From the NCBI GenBank assembly GCA_026387555.1, contig JAPLLM010000125.1, positions 1-25,195 on the forward strand: a stretch of 25,195 bases of DNA, given 5' to 3'. Below, piece after piece: positions 14,772-22,739 of this stretch. The position numbers and the translations under genes were made by a program. Origin of the DNA: Candidatus Omnitrophota bacterium (GTDB lineage: Bacteria > Omnitrophota > Gorgyraeia > Gygaellales > Profunditerraquicolaceae). The notes beneath the pieces are model-generated. The model did no database searches, had not been told where the DNA came from, and saw only the letters and a program-made list of their open reading frames with translations. How positions within the stretch are numbered: position 1 is the first letter of the stretch; each line of letters opens with the position of its first letter.

Positions 14772-15878
14772 TTAATCCTTGGGAAGTATAAAAGAGAGCT
14801 TCGAGCCGAGTCCTTCAGTGCTCTCCACGCCAATGGTTCCTTCGTGCAACTCGATTATATGTTTTACAATAGACAGGCCTAGGCCGGTTCCGCCGAGTTC
14901 TCGCGACCTGGCTTTATCTACGCGATAAAATCTCTCAAAAATACGCGGAATATCTTTTTCCGGTATCCCCTGGCCGGAGTCTTCGACAACTACCTTTATT
15001 TTGCGGCCTAAATCTTCGCTATAGATACGTATCTTGCCTTTTTCTTTGTTGAATTTTATGGCGTTATCGATAAGGTTAATGATTACCTGTTCTAATTTTG
15101 ATTTGTCAGCCTTAATAGCATCATTCTCCGCTAAAACATTATCTACCTTGATACCTTTCTTTTTGATCTGCGACCTAAAACCCAGTATAACTACATCAAA
15201 AACATTCTTTAAATCGACTCTTTCGAATTTCAAAGCCATTTCTTTAGATTCGATATGCGACAACTCCAAGAGGTCGTTGATAAGGTTATTCAACCTATCG
15301 GTATGATCCTGAATGATGTTTAGAAAATTCCGGCTCTCTTCTTTATCCTCTAACGCTCCTTCCAGGAGAGTCTCCACAAATCCTTTTATAGAGGTAAGCG
15401 GGGTCTTTAGCTCATGCGAGACATTGGCTACAAAATCCGAGCGCACCCTTTCCAGTTTCCTTATCTCGGTTATGTCATGGATAACCAGAAGGCAGCCGCT
15501 AACGCGGGCATCCTCAAAGATCGGAGTAGCGTTTACTTGGAATACCCGCTGCACCGGCCAGGATAAACTTAACTCTTCCGATATAGCAGCCTTATTCTCC
15601 AAAACTCCGTTGATTACTTCAGCTAACTCGTTATTGCGTATTGCTTCCAAAAATAATTTACCCTCGGCCTGAACCTTCTTAACGCTAAATGTGTTTTCAA
15701 TACTGGGATTTATCGAAATGATACGCGTATCCTTATCCACGGCAATCACGCCTTCAACCATGCTCGCTAAGATCGCCTGAATAGCGTTATTCTGCCTCTC
15801 TAAAACAGCTATCTTCCCGCCTAAAAGCCCCAGCGCTTTTTCCAGCTCTTTTATCTTATCTTTGCCTGCTGAAAACAT
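14772..15878 (-). CDS. PhoR-like sensor histidine kinase without membrane segments
   Basis: A 368-residue kinase: N-terminal coiled coil (about 6-38), PAS domain (about 33-135, VEGVIAVDKDTRIISINPS), HisKA with H155 in SHELKTPLTSIKGF, and HATPase_c with N-box INLIDNAIKF, G1 VEDSGQGIP, F-box ERFYRVDKARS and G2 GGTGLGLSIVKHI. The PAS-HisKA-HATPase order and context (PhoB-like regulator upstream, pst/phoU downstream) point to PhoR. Unlike classical PhoR it has no transmembrane helix, so it should be cytoplasmic or attach through other proteins. The ATG overlaps the regulator's TAA. Function as PhoR is inferred from context; other PhoR-subfamily roles are possible. Confidence 0.85.
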   Translation of the reverse strand: MFSAGKDKIKELEKALGLLGGKIAVLERQNNAIQAILASMVEGVIAVDKDTRIISINPSIENTFSVKKVQAEGKLFLEAIRNNELAEVINGVLENKAAISEELSLSWPVQRVFQVNATPIFEDARVSGCLLVIHDITEIRKLERVRSDFVANVSHELKTPLTSIKGFVETLLEGALEDKEESRNFLNIIQDHTDRLNNLINDLLELSHIESKEMALKFERVDLKNVFDVVILGFRSQIKKKGIKVDNVLAENDAIKADKSKLEQVIINLIDNAIKFNKEKGKIRIYSEDLGRKIKVVVEDSGQGIPEKDIPRIFERFYRVDKARSRELGGTGLGLSIVKHIIELHEGTIGVESTEGLGSKLSFILPKD

Positions 15879-16444
15879 TACTCTTCCGTCTCGAATCTAT
15901 ATCCGTAGCCCTTGACTGTGATGATATATTTAGCGCAAGCCTTCAATTTTTTACGGAGTGTCTGGACATGTACATCCACTGTTCGTGTCTGAATTTCAAT
16001 AGCGTGATCAAAACCCCAAATAGTATCCAGCAAATAATCGCGTGAAAGAACCCTCCCTTTCGCCTGGATCAAGGTTTTTAATAGTTCAAATTCTTTTGCG
16101 GTTAAAACCACCGGCTTATCCTTAACCATTACCGCTATTTTGGAGAAATCTATCCCCAGATCACCGATTTTTAATACCTCGGGCATTTTTTCTTTATCTT
16201 TGGCCCTGCGTGTAACCGCTTTAATGCGCGCGATAAGCTCTCGCGGGCTGAAAGGTTTGGTCACGTAATCGTCCGCGCCCAATTCAAGGCCGACGATCTT
16301 ATCCGACTCCCGCGACTTAGCGGTGAGCATTATTATAGGGATCCCCGAAGTCGTCCGCTCCTTCTTTAGCTCTTTGCAGACTTCCAAACCGTCCACACCG
16401 GGAAGCATAAGGTCAAGAAGGATTAAGTCCGGATGCTCGCGCAC
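15878..16444 (-). CDS. PhoB-like response regulator with truncated receiver domain
   Basis: The largest start-to-stop reading gives 188 residues from a GTG. It has the receiver phosphorylation site D11 (LLDLMLPGVDG), T41 and K63 (VTKPF), and a full OmpR/PhoB winged-helix domain (about 92-186, LTAKEFELLKTL and TVDVHVQTLRKKL, ending KGYGYRFE). The sequence upstream in the same frame still encodes receiver (ETSIARDGEDALDLAV) up to 16489, where it hits the stop of the QueG-like gene. The first strand and helix, including the acidic DD pair, about 26 residues, are absent. No ribosome-binding site fits the GTG. The gene is thus 5'-truncated by a deletion or a mis-assembly. The PhoB role comes from the PhoR-like partner and pst context. 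Confidence 0.8.
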   Translation of the reverse strand: MREHPDLILLDLMLPGVDGLEVCKELKKERTTSGIPIIMLTAKSRESDKIVGLELGADDYVTKPFSPRELIARIKAVTRRAKDKEKMPEVLKIGDLGIDFSKIAVMVKDKPVVLTAKEFELLKTLIQAKGRVLSRDYLLDTIWGFDHAIEIQTRTVDVHVQTLRKKLKACAKYIITVKGYGYRFETEE

Positions 16445-16489
16445 AGCCAGATCAAGCGCATCCTCTCCGTCGCGGGCGATAGAAGTCTC

Positions 16490-17167
16490 TCATTTATTCT
16501 TCCCCTTGCAGACATTGACGCAGACGCCGCAGATAAATTGCTCGACCATCTTGCGCCGGTTAAATTCCCTTAATTTCTCCAGGCAGCGGACCGGGTCAAA
16601 ATCTTTGATTTCTTCCCTGATCGCCCCCGCAGGACACATTTTAACACAAATTTGGCAGGGCGCGCATTCTTCTTTTCCCGGTTTATCCGCTTTTAAAGGT
16701 ATATTGGTTAATATTGTGACCAGGCGCAGCTGGCTTCCGAAATCTCTGTTTACCAAAAGATTATTTCTTCCTATCCATCCAAGTCCAGCCATAACCCCCA
16801 ATCTTTTATGCGAGACATGCCCTGACTGCTTCTCCCAGTCGATGATCTGCGAGCTAGGGATAGGAATAGCAAAATAACCTTTTTTCTGGATCAGGTTAGC
16901 AAGCTTAAGCGCTATCTGGTCTAATAATAAATTGACCATACGGTAATGATACGAATACAGGCGGGTAGGCGCGTCGACTACCTCGCTAAGGATGCTCGGA
17001 GATAACCGGGCCCCGACACATATCGCTTTATCGCAATTTGCCAGCGTTTCCTTTTTAAGCAGAAAGGCGTCTTTGATAGCGCTGATATCCGCGACGCCAA
17101 AAAGATCCGCGCCCTGGTCCAAAGAGAATTTTTTTAATTTTGAATAACAGTCGATTTTAGGCGCCAT
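16490..17167 (-). CDS. Short QueG-like iron-sulphur protein (epoxyqueuosine reductase family)
   Basis: A 225-residue protein related to epoxyqueuosine reductase. A cobalamin-type N-terminal domain includes GLGWIGRNNLLVNRDFGSQLRLVTILT (landmarks GLGWIGRNNLL and GSQLRL). A C-terminal ferredoxin-like part has CAPCQICVKMCPAGAI and a second cysteine set (CLEKL, CGVCVNVC), enough for two 4Fe-4S clusters. QueG itself is usually over 300 residues and has a HEAT tail, absent here, so this is a short relative that may have another substrate. It overlaps the end of mnmG by 11 nt. Clustering with mnmG, another wobble-position tRNA modifier, would fit a tRNA role, but this is inference. The reading frame downstream of its TGA continues as receiver-domain sequence. 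Confidence 0.8.
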   Translation of the reverse strand: MAPKIDCYSKLKKFSLDQGADLFGVADISAIKDAFLLKKETLANCDKAICVGARLSPSILSEVVDAPTRLYSYHYRMVNLLLDQIALKLANLIQKKGYFAIPIPSSQIIDWEKQSGHVSHKRLGVMAGLGWIGRNNLLVNRDFGSQLRLVTILTNIPLKADKPGKEECAPCQICVKMCPAGAIREEIKDFDPVRCLEKLREFNRRKMVEQFICGVCVNVCKGKNK

Positions 17168-18974
17168 TTATCTTTCTTAAATAAACCATCAGAATTGAAA
17201 TCGCCGCCGGAGTCACTCCGGAGATGCGCGAGGCCTGGCCCAGATTAAGCGGTTTAAATTTAGCCAGCTTCTCCTTTATCTCACGCGACAAACCGTTAAT
17301 GCCGGAGTAATCCATCTCTGCGGGAAGTTTTATCCTCTCCAGATTCTTAAAGCGTTCCACATCCTTAAACTGTCTCTGAATAAACCCGCTATATTTTACC
17401 TCGATTTCCACCCCCGCGCGAACATTTTCAGGAATACTTAAGCTTACCCCGTATACACTCTCCAAGTCATTGAGGCTAACTTCCGGCCGCTTTAACAACT
17501 CTTCCAAGGTCATAGCCTTCTTTAATTTATCCGAGGCCTTCAGGCGAGTATCTTTTAAAAACTTAATCCCTTTTTCAAGATTATGTATTTTATTCTTAAC
17601 GATTTCGTATTCCTTTTTATCAAGCAACCCCAGATCATAACCTATTTTACCTAAACGCGTATCCGCATTATCCTCGCGCAGAATTAGGCGGTACTCCACG
17701 CGGGAAGTAAACATGCGGTACGGTTCGTTCGTCCCCTTAGTGGTCAGGTCATCGATCAAAACCCCGATATAGCTTGAGGCGCGGTCTAAAACCAACGGCT
17801 CTTTTTCTTGCACGCGCAGGGCGGCGTTTATCCCGGCAATCAAACCCTGGGCAGCGGCTTCTTCATATCCCGTGGTTCCGTTGATCTGTCCGGCATTATA
17901 AAGGTTTTTAACCAATTTAGTTTCTAATGTCGGATAAATTTGTGTCGGCTCCACCACATCATGCTCTATGCCGTAGCCGAAACGCATGATTTTTGCCTCC
18001 TCTAATCCCTCGATAGAATGGATCAAACCCGTCTGCGCATCTTCGGGCAGGCTTGTGGATATCCCGTTAGGGTAAATCTCATCCGTGTCAAACCCTTGCG
18101 GCTCTAAAAATATTTGGTGGCGCTCCTTATCCGCAAATTTTACGATTTTGTCTTCAATGGAAGGACAATAACGCACTCCGGTAGATTTGATTTTACCGGT
18201 ATAGAGCGGAGAGCGGTCTAAATTATCGCGGATGATCTGATGCGTTTTAAGGTTGGTATAAGTAATATAGCAAGGAGTCTGACGAGGCTTAAATTCTTTA
18301 GTCGAAAACGAAAATGGCTTTGGCGGTTCATCGCCGTATTGGGCTTTGGTCTTAGAAAAATTAATCGTCCTTCTATCCAAGCGCGGGCAGGTCCCGGTTT
18401 TAAAGCGTAAAATATTAAAACCTAATTTTCTTAGATTATCCCCGAGGCCGACTGCTGCCGGCTCGTTTAATCTGCCGCCGCTGGTATGCTTTAACCCGAT
18501 ATGGATCAACCCGTCTAAAAAAGTACCGGTAGCAACGACTGCTGCTTTGGCGTGTATCTCTTCTTTATCCGTAACTACACCCGCAACCCGTCCATCATCG
18601 ACGATCAATCTTATAGCCTGGGCTTCTTTAATTTCAAGGTTCTTAAGGCCTGCTGTCAACTCGGTCATGTATCGATTGTATTGATACATGTCGATCTGCG
18701 CGCGCGATGATTGCACTGCTGCCCCTTTTGAAGCGTTTAAGATCCTGAATTGTATGCCGCAGACGTCAGCTGCCCTTCCCATTCGCCCGCCTAAGGCATC
18801 GATCTCTTTAACGAGTTGGCCTTTACCTACCCCGCCGATAGCCGGATTGCAGCTCATTGTACCTATGGTACCCTTATTTAAGGTAAGCATAAGGACAGAA
18901 CAACCCATACGGCTGGCCGCACAGGCAGCTTCAATTCCGGCATGTCCGGCACCAATGACTATTACGTCTTTCAT
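17157..18974 (-). CDS. mnmG: tRNA uridine-34 carboxymethylaminomethyl modification enzyme MnmG (GidA)
   Basis: A 605-residue flavoprotein, slightly shorter than the usual 620-630. The FAD-binding N-terminus is VIGAGHAGIEAACAASRMG, with GTFLDGLIHIG, the PSIEDKIVKFADKERHQIFLEPQ family signature (landmarks PSIEDK and FLEPQG) and GQINGTTGYEEAAAQGL. The C-terminal helical domain binds MnmE and tRNA. With MnmE it adds the cmnm5 group at U34 of certain tRNAs. It lies between apgM (36 nt upstream) and the QueG-like gene, which it overlaps. Confidence 0.96.
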   Translation of the reverse strand: MKDVIVIGAGHAGIEAACAASRMGCSVLMLTLNKGTIGTMSCNPAIGGVGKGQLVKEIDALGGRMGRAADVCGIQFRILNASKGAAVQSSRAQIDMYQYNRYMTELTAGLKNLEIKEAQAIRLIVDDGRVAGVVTDKEEIHAKAAVVATGTFLDGLIHIGLKHTSGGRLNEPAAVGLGDNLRKLGFNILRFKTGTCPRLDRRTINFSKTKAQYGDEPPKPFSFSTKEFKPRQTPCYITYTNLKTHQIIRDNLDRSPLYTGKIKSTGVRYCPSIEDKIVKFADKERHQIFLEPQGFDTDEIYPNGISTSLPEDAQTGLIHSIEGLEEAKIMRFGYGIEHDVVEPTQIYPTLETKLVKNLYNAGQINGTTGYEEAAAQGLIAGINAALRVQEKEPLVLDRASSYIGVLIDDLTTKGTNEPYRMFTSRVEYRLILREDNADTRLGKIGYDLGLLDKKEYEIVKNKIHNLEKGIKFLKDTRLKASDKLKKAMTLEELLKRPEVSLNDLESVYGVSLSIPENVRAGVEIEVKYSGFIQRQFKDVERFKNLERIKLPAEMDYSGINGLSREIKEKLAKFKPLNLGQASRISGVTPAAISILMVYLRKINGA

Positions 18975-19010
18975 AGTGGAGTTTTTGATTATTTTCGGTA
19001 AACTGTGCGC

Positions 19011-20291
19011 TTATTGCGCAAGCTTGACTAAAAGCGGCATGATCTCCCGGCCGAGGATCTCGCCGATGGAGCCGAGCTTAGCGGCTTTTTCGGAAAAACT
19101 CATTGAGCCGTCGGGCGTTATGGAGCCGCCCGAAACTAAAATCGGCACAGGATCAGCGGAGTGGGCTTTGATGGCGCAGACCGTAGAGTGGTCTGCGGTG
19201 ACCGCGACTATAGTATTCTGGATATCTAGTGCGGGGATAAGATTTGCGAAAAAATATTTATCGATTGCCTCAATGATATCTTTCTTTAATTTATAATCTC
19301 CGTCATGCGCCGGCTCATCCGGGCCTTTTATGTGGACGTAGATTGCGTCAAATTTCTTGATCGATTCCAGCGCTACCTTCGCCCAAACAGGATAATCCAC
19401 ATCCAGGTGCCCGCTTGACTCTGGGATATCGATGATATCTATGCCGGTCAATAAGGCGATGCCTTTTTCTACCGGCATCTGCACGAAAGAGCCGAATTTT
19501 AAATTAAACAAACTCTGCATGGGCGGGAATTTAGGAAGATGATCCCCGGCGTCGCGCGAAAGGATCACGTTTCCCGGCATTTTGTTTTCCGCAACGCGCC
19601 TGATATTAACTGCCGCCTCATTTAAAACTTTATTTGATTTCTTAGTGAATTCGTTTAACAACTCTGCCGCGGCTTTAGCTTCAGGCGAATTCTCATATCC
19701 GGGCATAGGAATGGATGTCGCCACAAAGTTCTCAAACTTCTCTTTAGCTACTCCGAAGACACCCTCGCGGTCATAAGCCGGGTCGGTATTAGTGATCCAT
19801 CCGGATAATTTAGAGCGTATCCCGCGGATGACTAAGATACCGCGATGTCCTATGGTATTCTTAAACTCGAAAGTCCCTCCGGACAATGTCATCTTGGAAT
19901 TTATTTCTTTAGAGAGCGCCGTGGCTTCTTCCGTAGTAAGATTTCTTCCTACGCGACGGTCTTTAATCGTAACTCCGTCCTCGGCAACCGTGGCAAAATT
20001 GACGCGAAAAGCCACATCGCCGTCATTGACTTTTAGCCCTTCGGCAAAAGACTCCAGCGGCCCGCGCCCGGTGTAATATTTGTGCGCGTCATATCCTAAC
20101 AAACTGATAACCGCGATATCCGATTCAGGAGCAATACCGCGGGCAACCGGATAAACCAAACCGGTTATTCCTTTCTGGGCCAAGCGGTCCATATTAGGAG
20201 TAATTGCGGCCTCCAAAGGAGTCTTATCGCCTAAGTCTTTTATAGGCAGATCGCCTAAGCCATCAAGAACTACATATATTATCTTTTTCAT
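19011..20291 (-). CDS. apgM: Cofactor-independent phosphoglycerate mutase, archaeal type (ApgM)
   Basis: A 426-residue alkaline-phosphatase-fold enzyme that interconverts 3- and 2-phosphoglycerate in glycolysis. Metal-site landmarks are VVLDGLGDLP at the start, the PESDIAVISLLGYD segment with the likely nucleophile serine, HIKGPDEPAHDGD and TADHSTVCAIKAHSADPVP. The sequence type is that of archaea and several deep bacterial lineages, not the longer GpmI. I chose ATG 20291 (MKKIIYVVLDG) because it is the natural start, 1 nt after the nrdJ stop. A longer reading from 20423 would add 44 residues lying over nrdJ. Confidence 0.94.
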   Translation of the reverse strand: MKKIIYVVLDGLGDLPIKDLGDKTPLEAAITPNMDRLAQKGITGLVYPVARGIAPESDIAVISLLGYDAHKYYTGRGPLESFAEGLKVNDGDVAFRVNFATVAEDGVTIKDRRVGRNLTTEEATALSKEINSKMTLSGGTFEFKNTIGHRGILVIRGIRSKLSGWITNTDPAYDREGVFGVAKEKFENFVATSIPMPGYENSPEAKAAAELLNEFTKKSNKVLNEAAVNIRRVAENKMPGNVILSRDAGDHLPKFPPMQSLFNLKFGSFVQMPVEKGIALLTGIDIIDIPESSGHLDVDYPVWAKVALESIKKFDAIYVHIKGPDEPAHDGDYKLKKDIIEAIDKYFFANLIPALDIQNTIVAVTADHSTVCAIKAHSADPVPILVSGGSITPDGSMSFSEKAAKLGSIGEILGREIMPLLVKLAQ

Positions 20292-20292
20292 T

Positions 20293-22488
20293 TTAGCACT
20301 TCGAAAAACCGCAGGCGTGACATTTCTGGCAGCCTTCTTCGTGGCGTAAAGCTCCCCCGCAGTCAGGGCATACTCCGACGATATCCCCATGATCATCCAG
20401 GTCTTCGACGGACAGATGCACATCTTCGGAAGAGTGCTTCATCGGTATAGCCTGAACTTCGGCCGCTAGTTTCACCTGGGCATTCACCAGCCTTCTCTCC
20501 ACAACCCGGGCAATAGCGTCGGCGCAAGAGAATATTCTCTGGCCCTTCTCCCAAGAAGGCGAGGGGCAGCGGATATTGCGCAGCTGTTCGATTATCGCTT
20601 TGACGTCGATTCCGGAGCGAAAACCCAAAGAGACCAGACGGCCCACCGCCTCAAGCTGCGACGCGGCGCACCCGCCGGCCTTGCCCATCTGGGTAAATAA
20701 CTCAAAGGGCCTTCCTTCTTCATCGACGTTGATAGTAACATATAGATTACCGCAGCCGGTGGCTACTTTCGTAGTCGTTCCAATGATCACTTCCGGACGC
20801 GGGCGCGGGGCAATCTCTCTTTTAGACGGAACAGCTGCCTCTTTTACTTCCTGTTTCTGGCCCGCAGTAGGTTTACCCACATTTAAAACCTGCTCTTCGC
20901 GGCTCTTATCGCGGTAAATGGTAAGCCCTTTGCATCCTAATTCATAAGCTAAAACATAAGACTTCCTCACATCCTCGATACTCGCGTCATGCGGAAAATT
21001 AATGGTCTTGGAAGTAGCGTTGTGCACATATTTCTGGAACGCCGCCTGCATGCGCACGTGCCATTCGGGAGAAATATCATGGGAGGTGACAAAAACACGC
21101 TTTACATCCGCGGGGATCCCTTCGACATTCTCGATCGAGGCGTTTTCTGCGATCTTTTCCATCAGTTCGCGGCTATAAAATCCCTTGGCCTTAGCCGCTT
21201 CTTCGAATAACGGCTCGACTTCCACTAATTTATCATTATCCATTACATTGCGGTAATATGAAATAGCGAATAACGGCTCTATGCCCGAAGATGAAGGCCC
21301 GGCGATGATACTGATGGTCCCGGTGGGCGCGATAGTAGTCAAAGTAGCGTTACGCATTTTAATCGGGGCATCTTTTTTATCGTAAATGCTCCCCTTAAAT
21401 GCCGGGAAGGTCCCCTTAACTTTACCTAATTCAATGGACTTCTTGTCAGCCTCATTCATGATAAAGGACATCACCTTTTCCGCCAACGCCACTGCCTCTT
21501 CGCTATTATAAGGAATACCCAGGCGGATCAAAAGGCTTGCCCAGCCCATTACACCCAAACCTATCTTGCGGGTCAATTTAGTAGCTTTTTCGATCTGCGG
21601 AAGCGGCGACTTGCTGACATCAATGAGATTATCCAAGAAATGCACTGCCAGGCGGGTCACTTCTTTTAACTTATCCCAATCGATCTCGCAACGGGTACCG
21701 ACATGCTTACACATGCGGTCTAAATTAATCGAGCCTAAATCGCAGCTTTCGTAAGGAAGTAGAGGCTGCTCGCCGCAGGGGTTGGTGCTTTCGATCATCC
21801 CCAGTTTAGGAGTAGGATTATACTGATTAATACGGTCAATGAAAATGACTCCCGGTTCTCCGTTTTTATGCGCTTGCTTTACGATCAGATCAAAAACCTC
21901 TTTGGCGCTTATGCGCTTTACCGGCTTATGCGTATGCGGGTCGATCAAATCATAATCCTCGCCCTTACTTAACTTCTCCATGAACACATCGGTGATCGCC
22001 ACCGAAATATTAAAATTAGTTATCTGGTTATTGTTCTCTTTGCAGGTGGTAAATTCCATTACATCGGGATGATCCACCCTTAATATGCCCATGTTTGCGC
22101 CACGGCGCGTCCCGCCCTGTTTTACCGCTTCGGTGGCCGCGTCATAAACCTTCATAAACGAAATCGGGCCCGAGGCAATGCCGCCAGTGGTCTTGACCAT
22201 TGCGTTCTTTGGCCGCAGGCGCGAAAAATTAAATCCCGTGCCGCCTCCGCTTTTATGTATAAGGCTGGTGACTTTCAGGGTTTCGAATATAGATTCCATG
22301 GAATCATCAATGGGGAGAGTAAAACACGCGGAGAGTTGGCCTAAGTCTTTGCCCGCATTCATCAGGCACGGAGAGTTCGGCATAAATTCGAGCCCTGTCA
22401 TGATGCGATAGAACGCATTCTTAAGATTCTCAATCTCCGCGGGGCTTTTTCCGAAAAGCTTATCCGCGCTGGCTATGGCTGTCGCCAC
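20293..22488 (-). CDS. nrdJ: Adenosylcobalamin-dependent (class II) ribonucleotide reductase NrdJ, main part after a frameshift
   Basis: A 731-residue reading that holds nearly all of a class II ribonucleoside-diphosphate reductase. Landmarks are LSACFTLPIDDSMESIF, SGGGTGFNFSRLRP, GGTRRGANMGIL, the active-site STNPCGEQPLLPYE, and a C-terminal zinc-ribbon-like tail with CPDCGGALRHEEGC and CHACGFSKC. It makes deoxynucleotides by a radical mechanism with coenzyme B12, independent of oxygen. The first 32 residues are encoded just upstream in another frame (see 22491-22595), so the apparent GTG start at 22488 is not the true start. No cobalamin riboswitch is visible in the short leader. Confidence 0.93.
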   Translation of the reverse strand: MATAIASADKLFGKSPAEIENLKNAFYRIMTGLEFMPNSPCLMNAGKDLGQLSACFTLPIDDSMESIFETLKVTSLIHKSGGGTGFNFSRLRPKNAMVKTTGGIASGPISFMKVYDAATEAVKQGGTRRGANMGILRVDHPDVMEFTTCKENNNQITNFNISVAITDVFMEKLSKGEDYDLIDPHTHKPVKRISAKEVFDLIVKQAHKNGEPGVIFIDRINQYNPTPKLGMIESTNPCGEQPLLPYESCDLGSINLDRMCKHVGTRCEIDWDKLKEVTRLAVHFLDNLIDVSKSPLPQIEKATKLTRKIGLGVMGWASLLIRLGIPYNSEEAVALAEKVMSFIMNEADKKSIELGKVKGTFPAFKGSIYDKKDAPIKMRNATLTTIAPTGTISIIAGPSSSGIEPLFAISYYRNVMDNDKLVEVEPLFEEAAKAKGFYSRELMEKIAENASIENVEGIPADVKRVFVTSHDISPEWHVRMQAAFQKYVHNATSKTINFPHDASIEDVRKSYVLAYELGCKGLTIYRDKSREEQVLNVGKPTAGQKQEVKEAAVPSKREIAPRPRPEVIIGTTTKVATGCGNLYVTINVDEEGRPFELFTQMGKAGGCAASQLEAVGRLVSLGFRSGIDVKAIIEQLRNIRCPSPSWEKGQRIFSCADAIARVVERRLVNAQVKLAAEVQAIPMKHSSEDVHLSVEDLDDHGDIVGVCPDCGGALRHEEGCQKCHACGFSKC

Positions 22489-22490
22489 TC

Positions 22491-22595
22491 TTAAGATAAT
22501 TCCTCGGGCGTTTCTATTACTTTGCCGAATTCATCCTTCATCAGATACCGGCGCTCTAAAACCTTTAAGGCATTCTCGGAAAGTTTCAAGCCCAT
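22491..22595 (-). pseudogene. nrdJ: True N-terminus of nrdJ, out of frame with the rest by one base
   Basis: ATG 22595 follows a strong ribosome-binding site (GGAGG, 8 nt). It reads MGLKLSENALKVLERRYLMK then DEFGKVIETPEE, the standard NrdJ start. Two codons later it hits TAA (22493-22491). Shifting frame after PEE continues as ILRVATAIASADKLFG, the normal next segment. One missing base near 22498-22499, for example TTT read as TT, explains it. The heptamer around it is not a recognised slippery site, so a mutation or sequence error is more likely than programmed frameshifting. Confidence 0.8.
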
Positions 22596-22626
22596 AACAA
22601 TATCCTCCGCGTTGACTGAAATTTAT

Positions 22627-22645
22627 AAAGACGTTTAAACTCTTT
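22627..22645. repeat. Imperfect palindrome in the nrdJ leader, possible operator
   Basis: On the plus strand AAAGA, one C, GTTTAAAC, then TCTTT form a near-perfect palindrome of 19 bp lying just downstream of the predicted nrdJ transcription start (about 22650). With no loop it suits a dimeric DNA-binding protein better than an RNA hairpin. The regulator is unknown. It does not resemble an NrdR box pair. Confidence 0.3.
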
Positions 22646-22656
22646 AACCCTGTTCA

Positions 22657-22684
22657 AGTATAGCTTAGCAATGATTATTGTCAA
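22657..22684 (-). promoter_or_regulatory. Strong sigma70-type promoter of the nrdJ operon
   Basis: The minus strand reads TTGACA (22684-22679), 16 nt, TATACT (22662-22657). The predicted start near 22650 gives a leader of about 55 nt before the nrdJ ATG. The following genes are spaced by 36 nt at most down to greA, so this promoter could drive nrdJ-apgM-mnmG-queG-like-phoB-like-phoR-like-greA. Confidence 0.75.
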
Positions 22685-22685
22685 G

Positions 22686-22739
22686 AAAAAAATACAATAT
22701 ATGGTATCCTGACCCTAACCGACCACAACTAATTGTATT
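22686..22739 (-). terminator. Probable intrinsic terminator after the LacI-family gene
   Basis: On the minus strand AATACAAT (22739-22732) pairs with ATTGTATT (22698-22691) around a 33-nt spacer that can form a further TGGT/ACCA pair, followed by a continuous run of T (22692-22686). It begins within the LacI-family stop codon. The T-run directly touches the -35 box of the nrdJ promoter. Confidence 0.5.

Noticed and set aside
20292..20423. Longer N-terminus for the phosphoglycerate mutase
   Set aside because: The added 44 residues overlap the cysteine-rich end of nrdJ in another frame, and the family start MKKIIYVVLDG fits the ATG at 20291.
22488..22500. Programmed -1 frameshift in nrdJ
   Set aside because: There is no X-XXY-YYZ slippery heptamer and no evident downstream pseudoknot; a base loss is simpler. 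Kept only as a low-probability alternative.
22596..22656. Cobalamin riboswitch or NrdR boxes before nrdJ
   Set aside because: The leader is only about 55 nt, too short for a B12 riboswitch, and no B12-box or paired NrdR boxes are visible.
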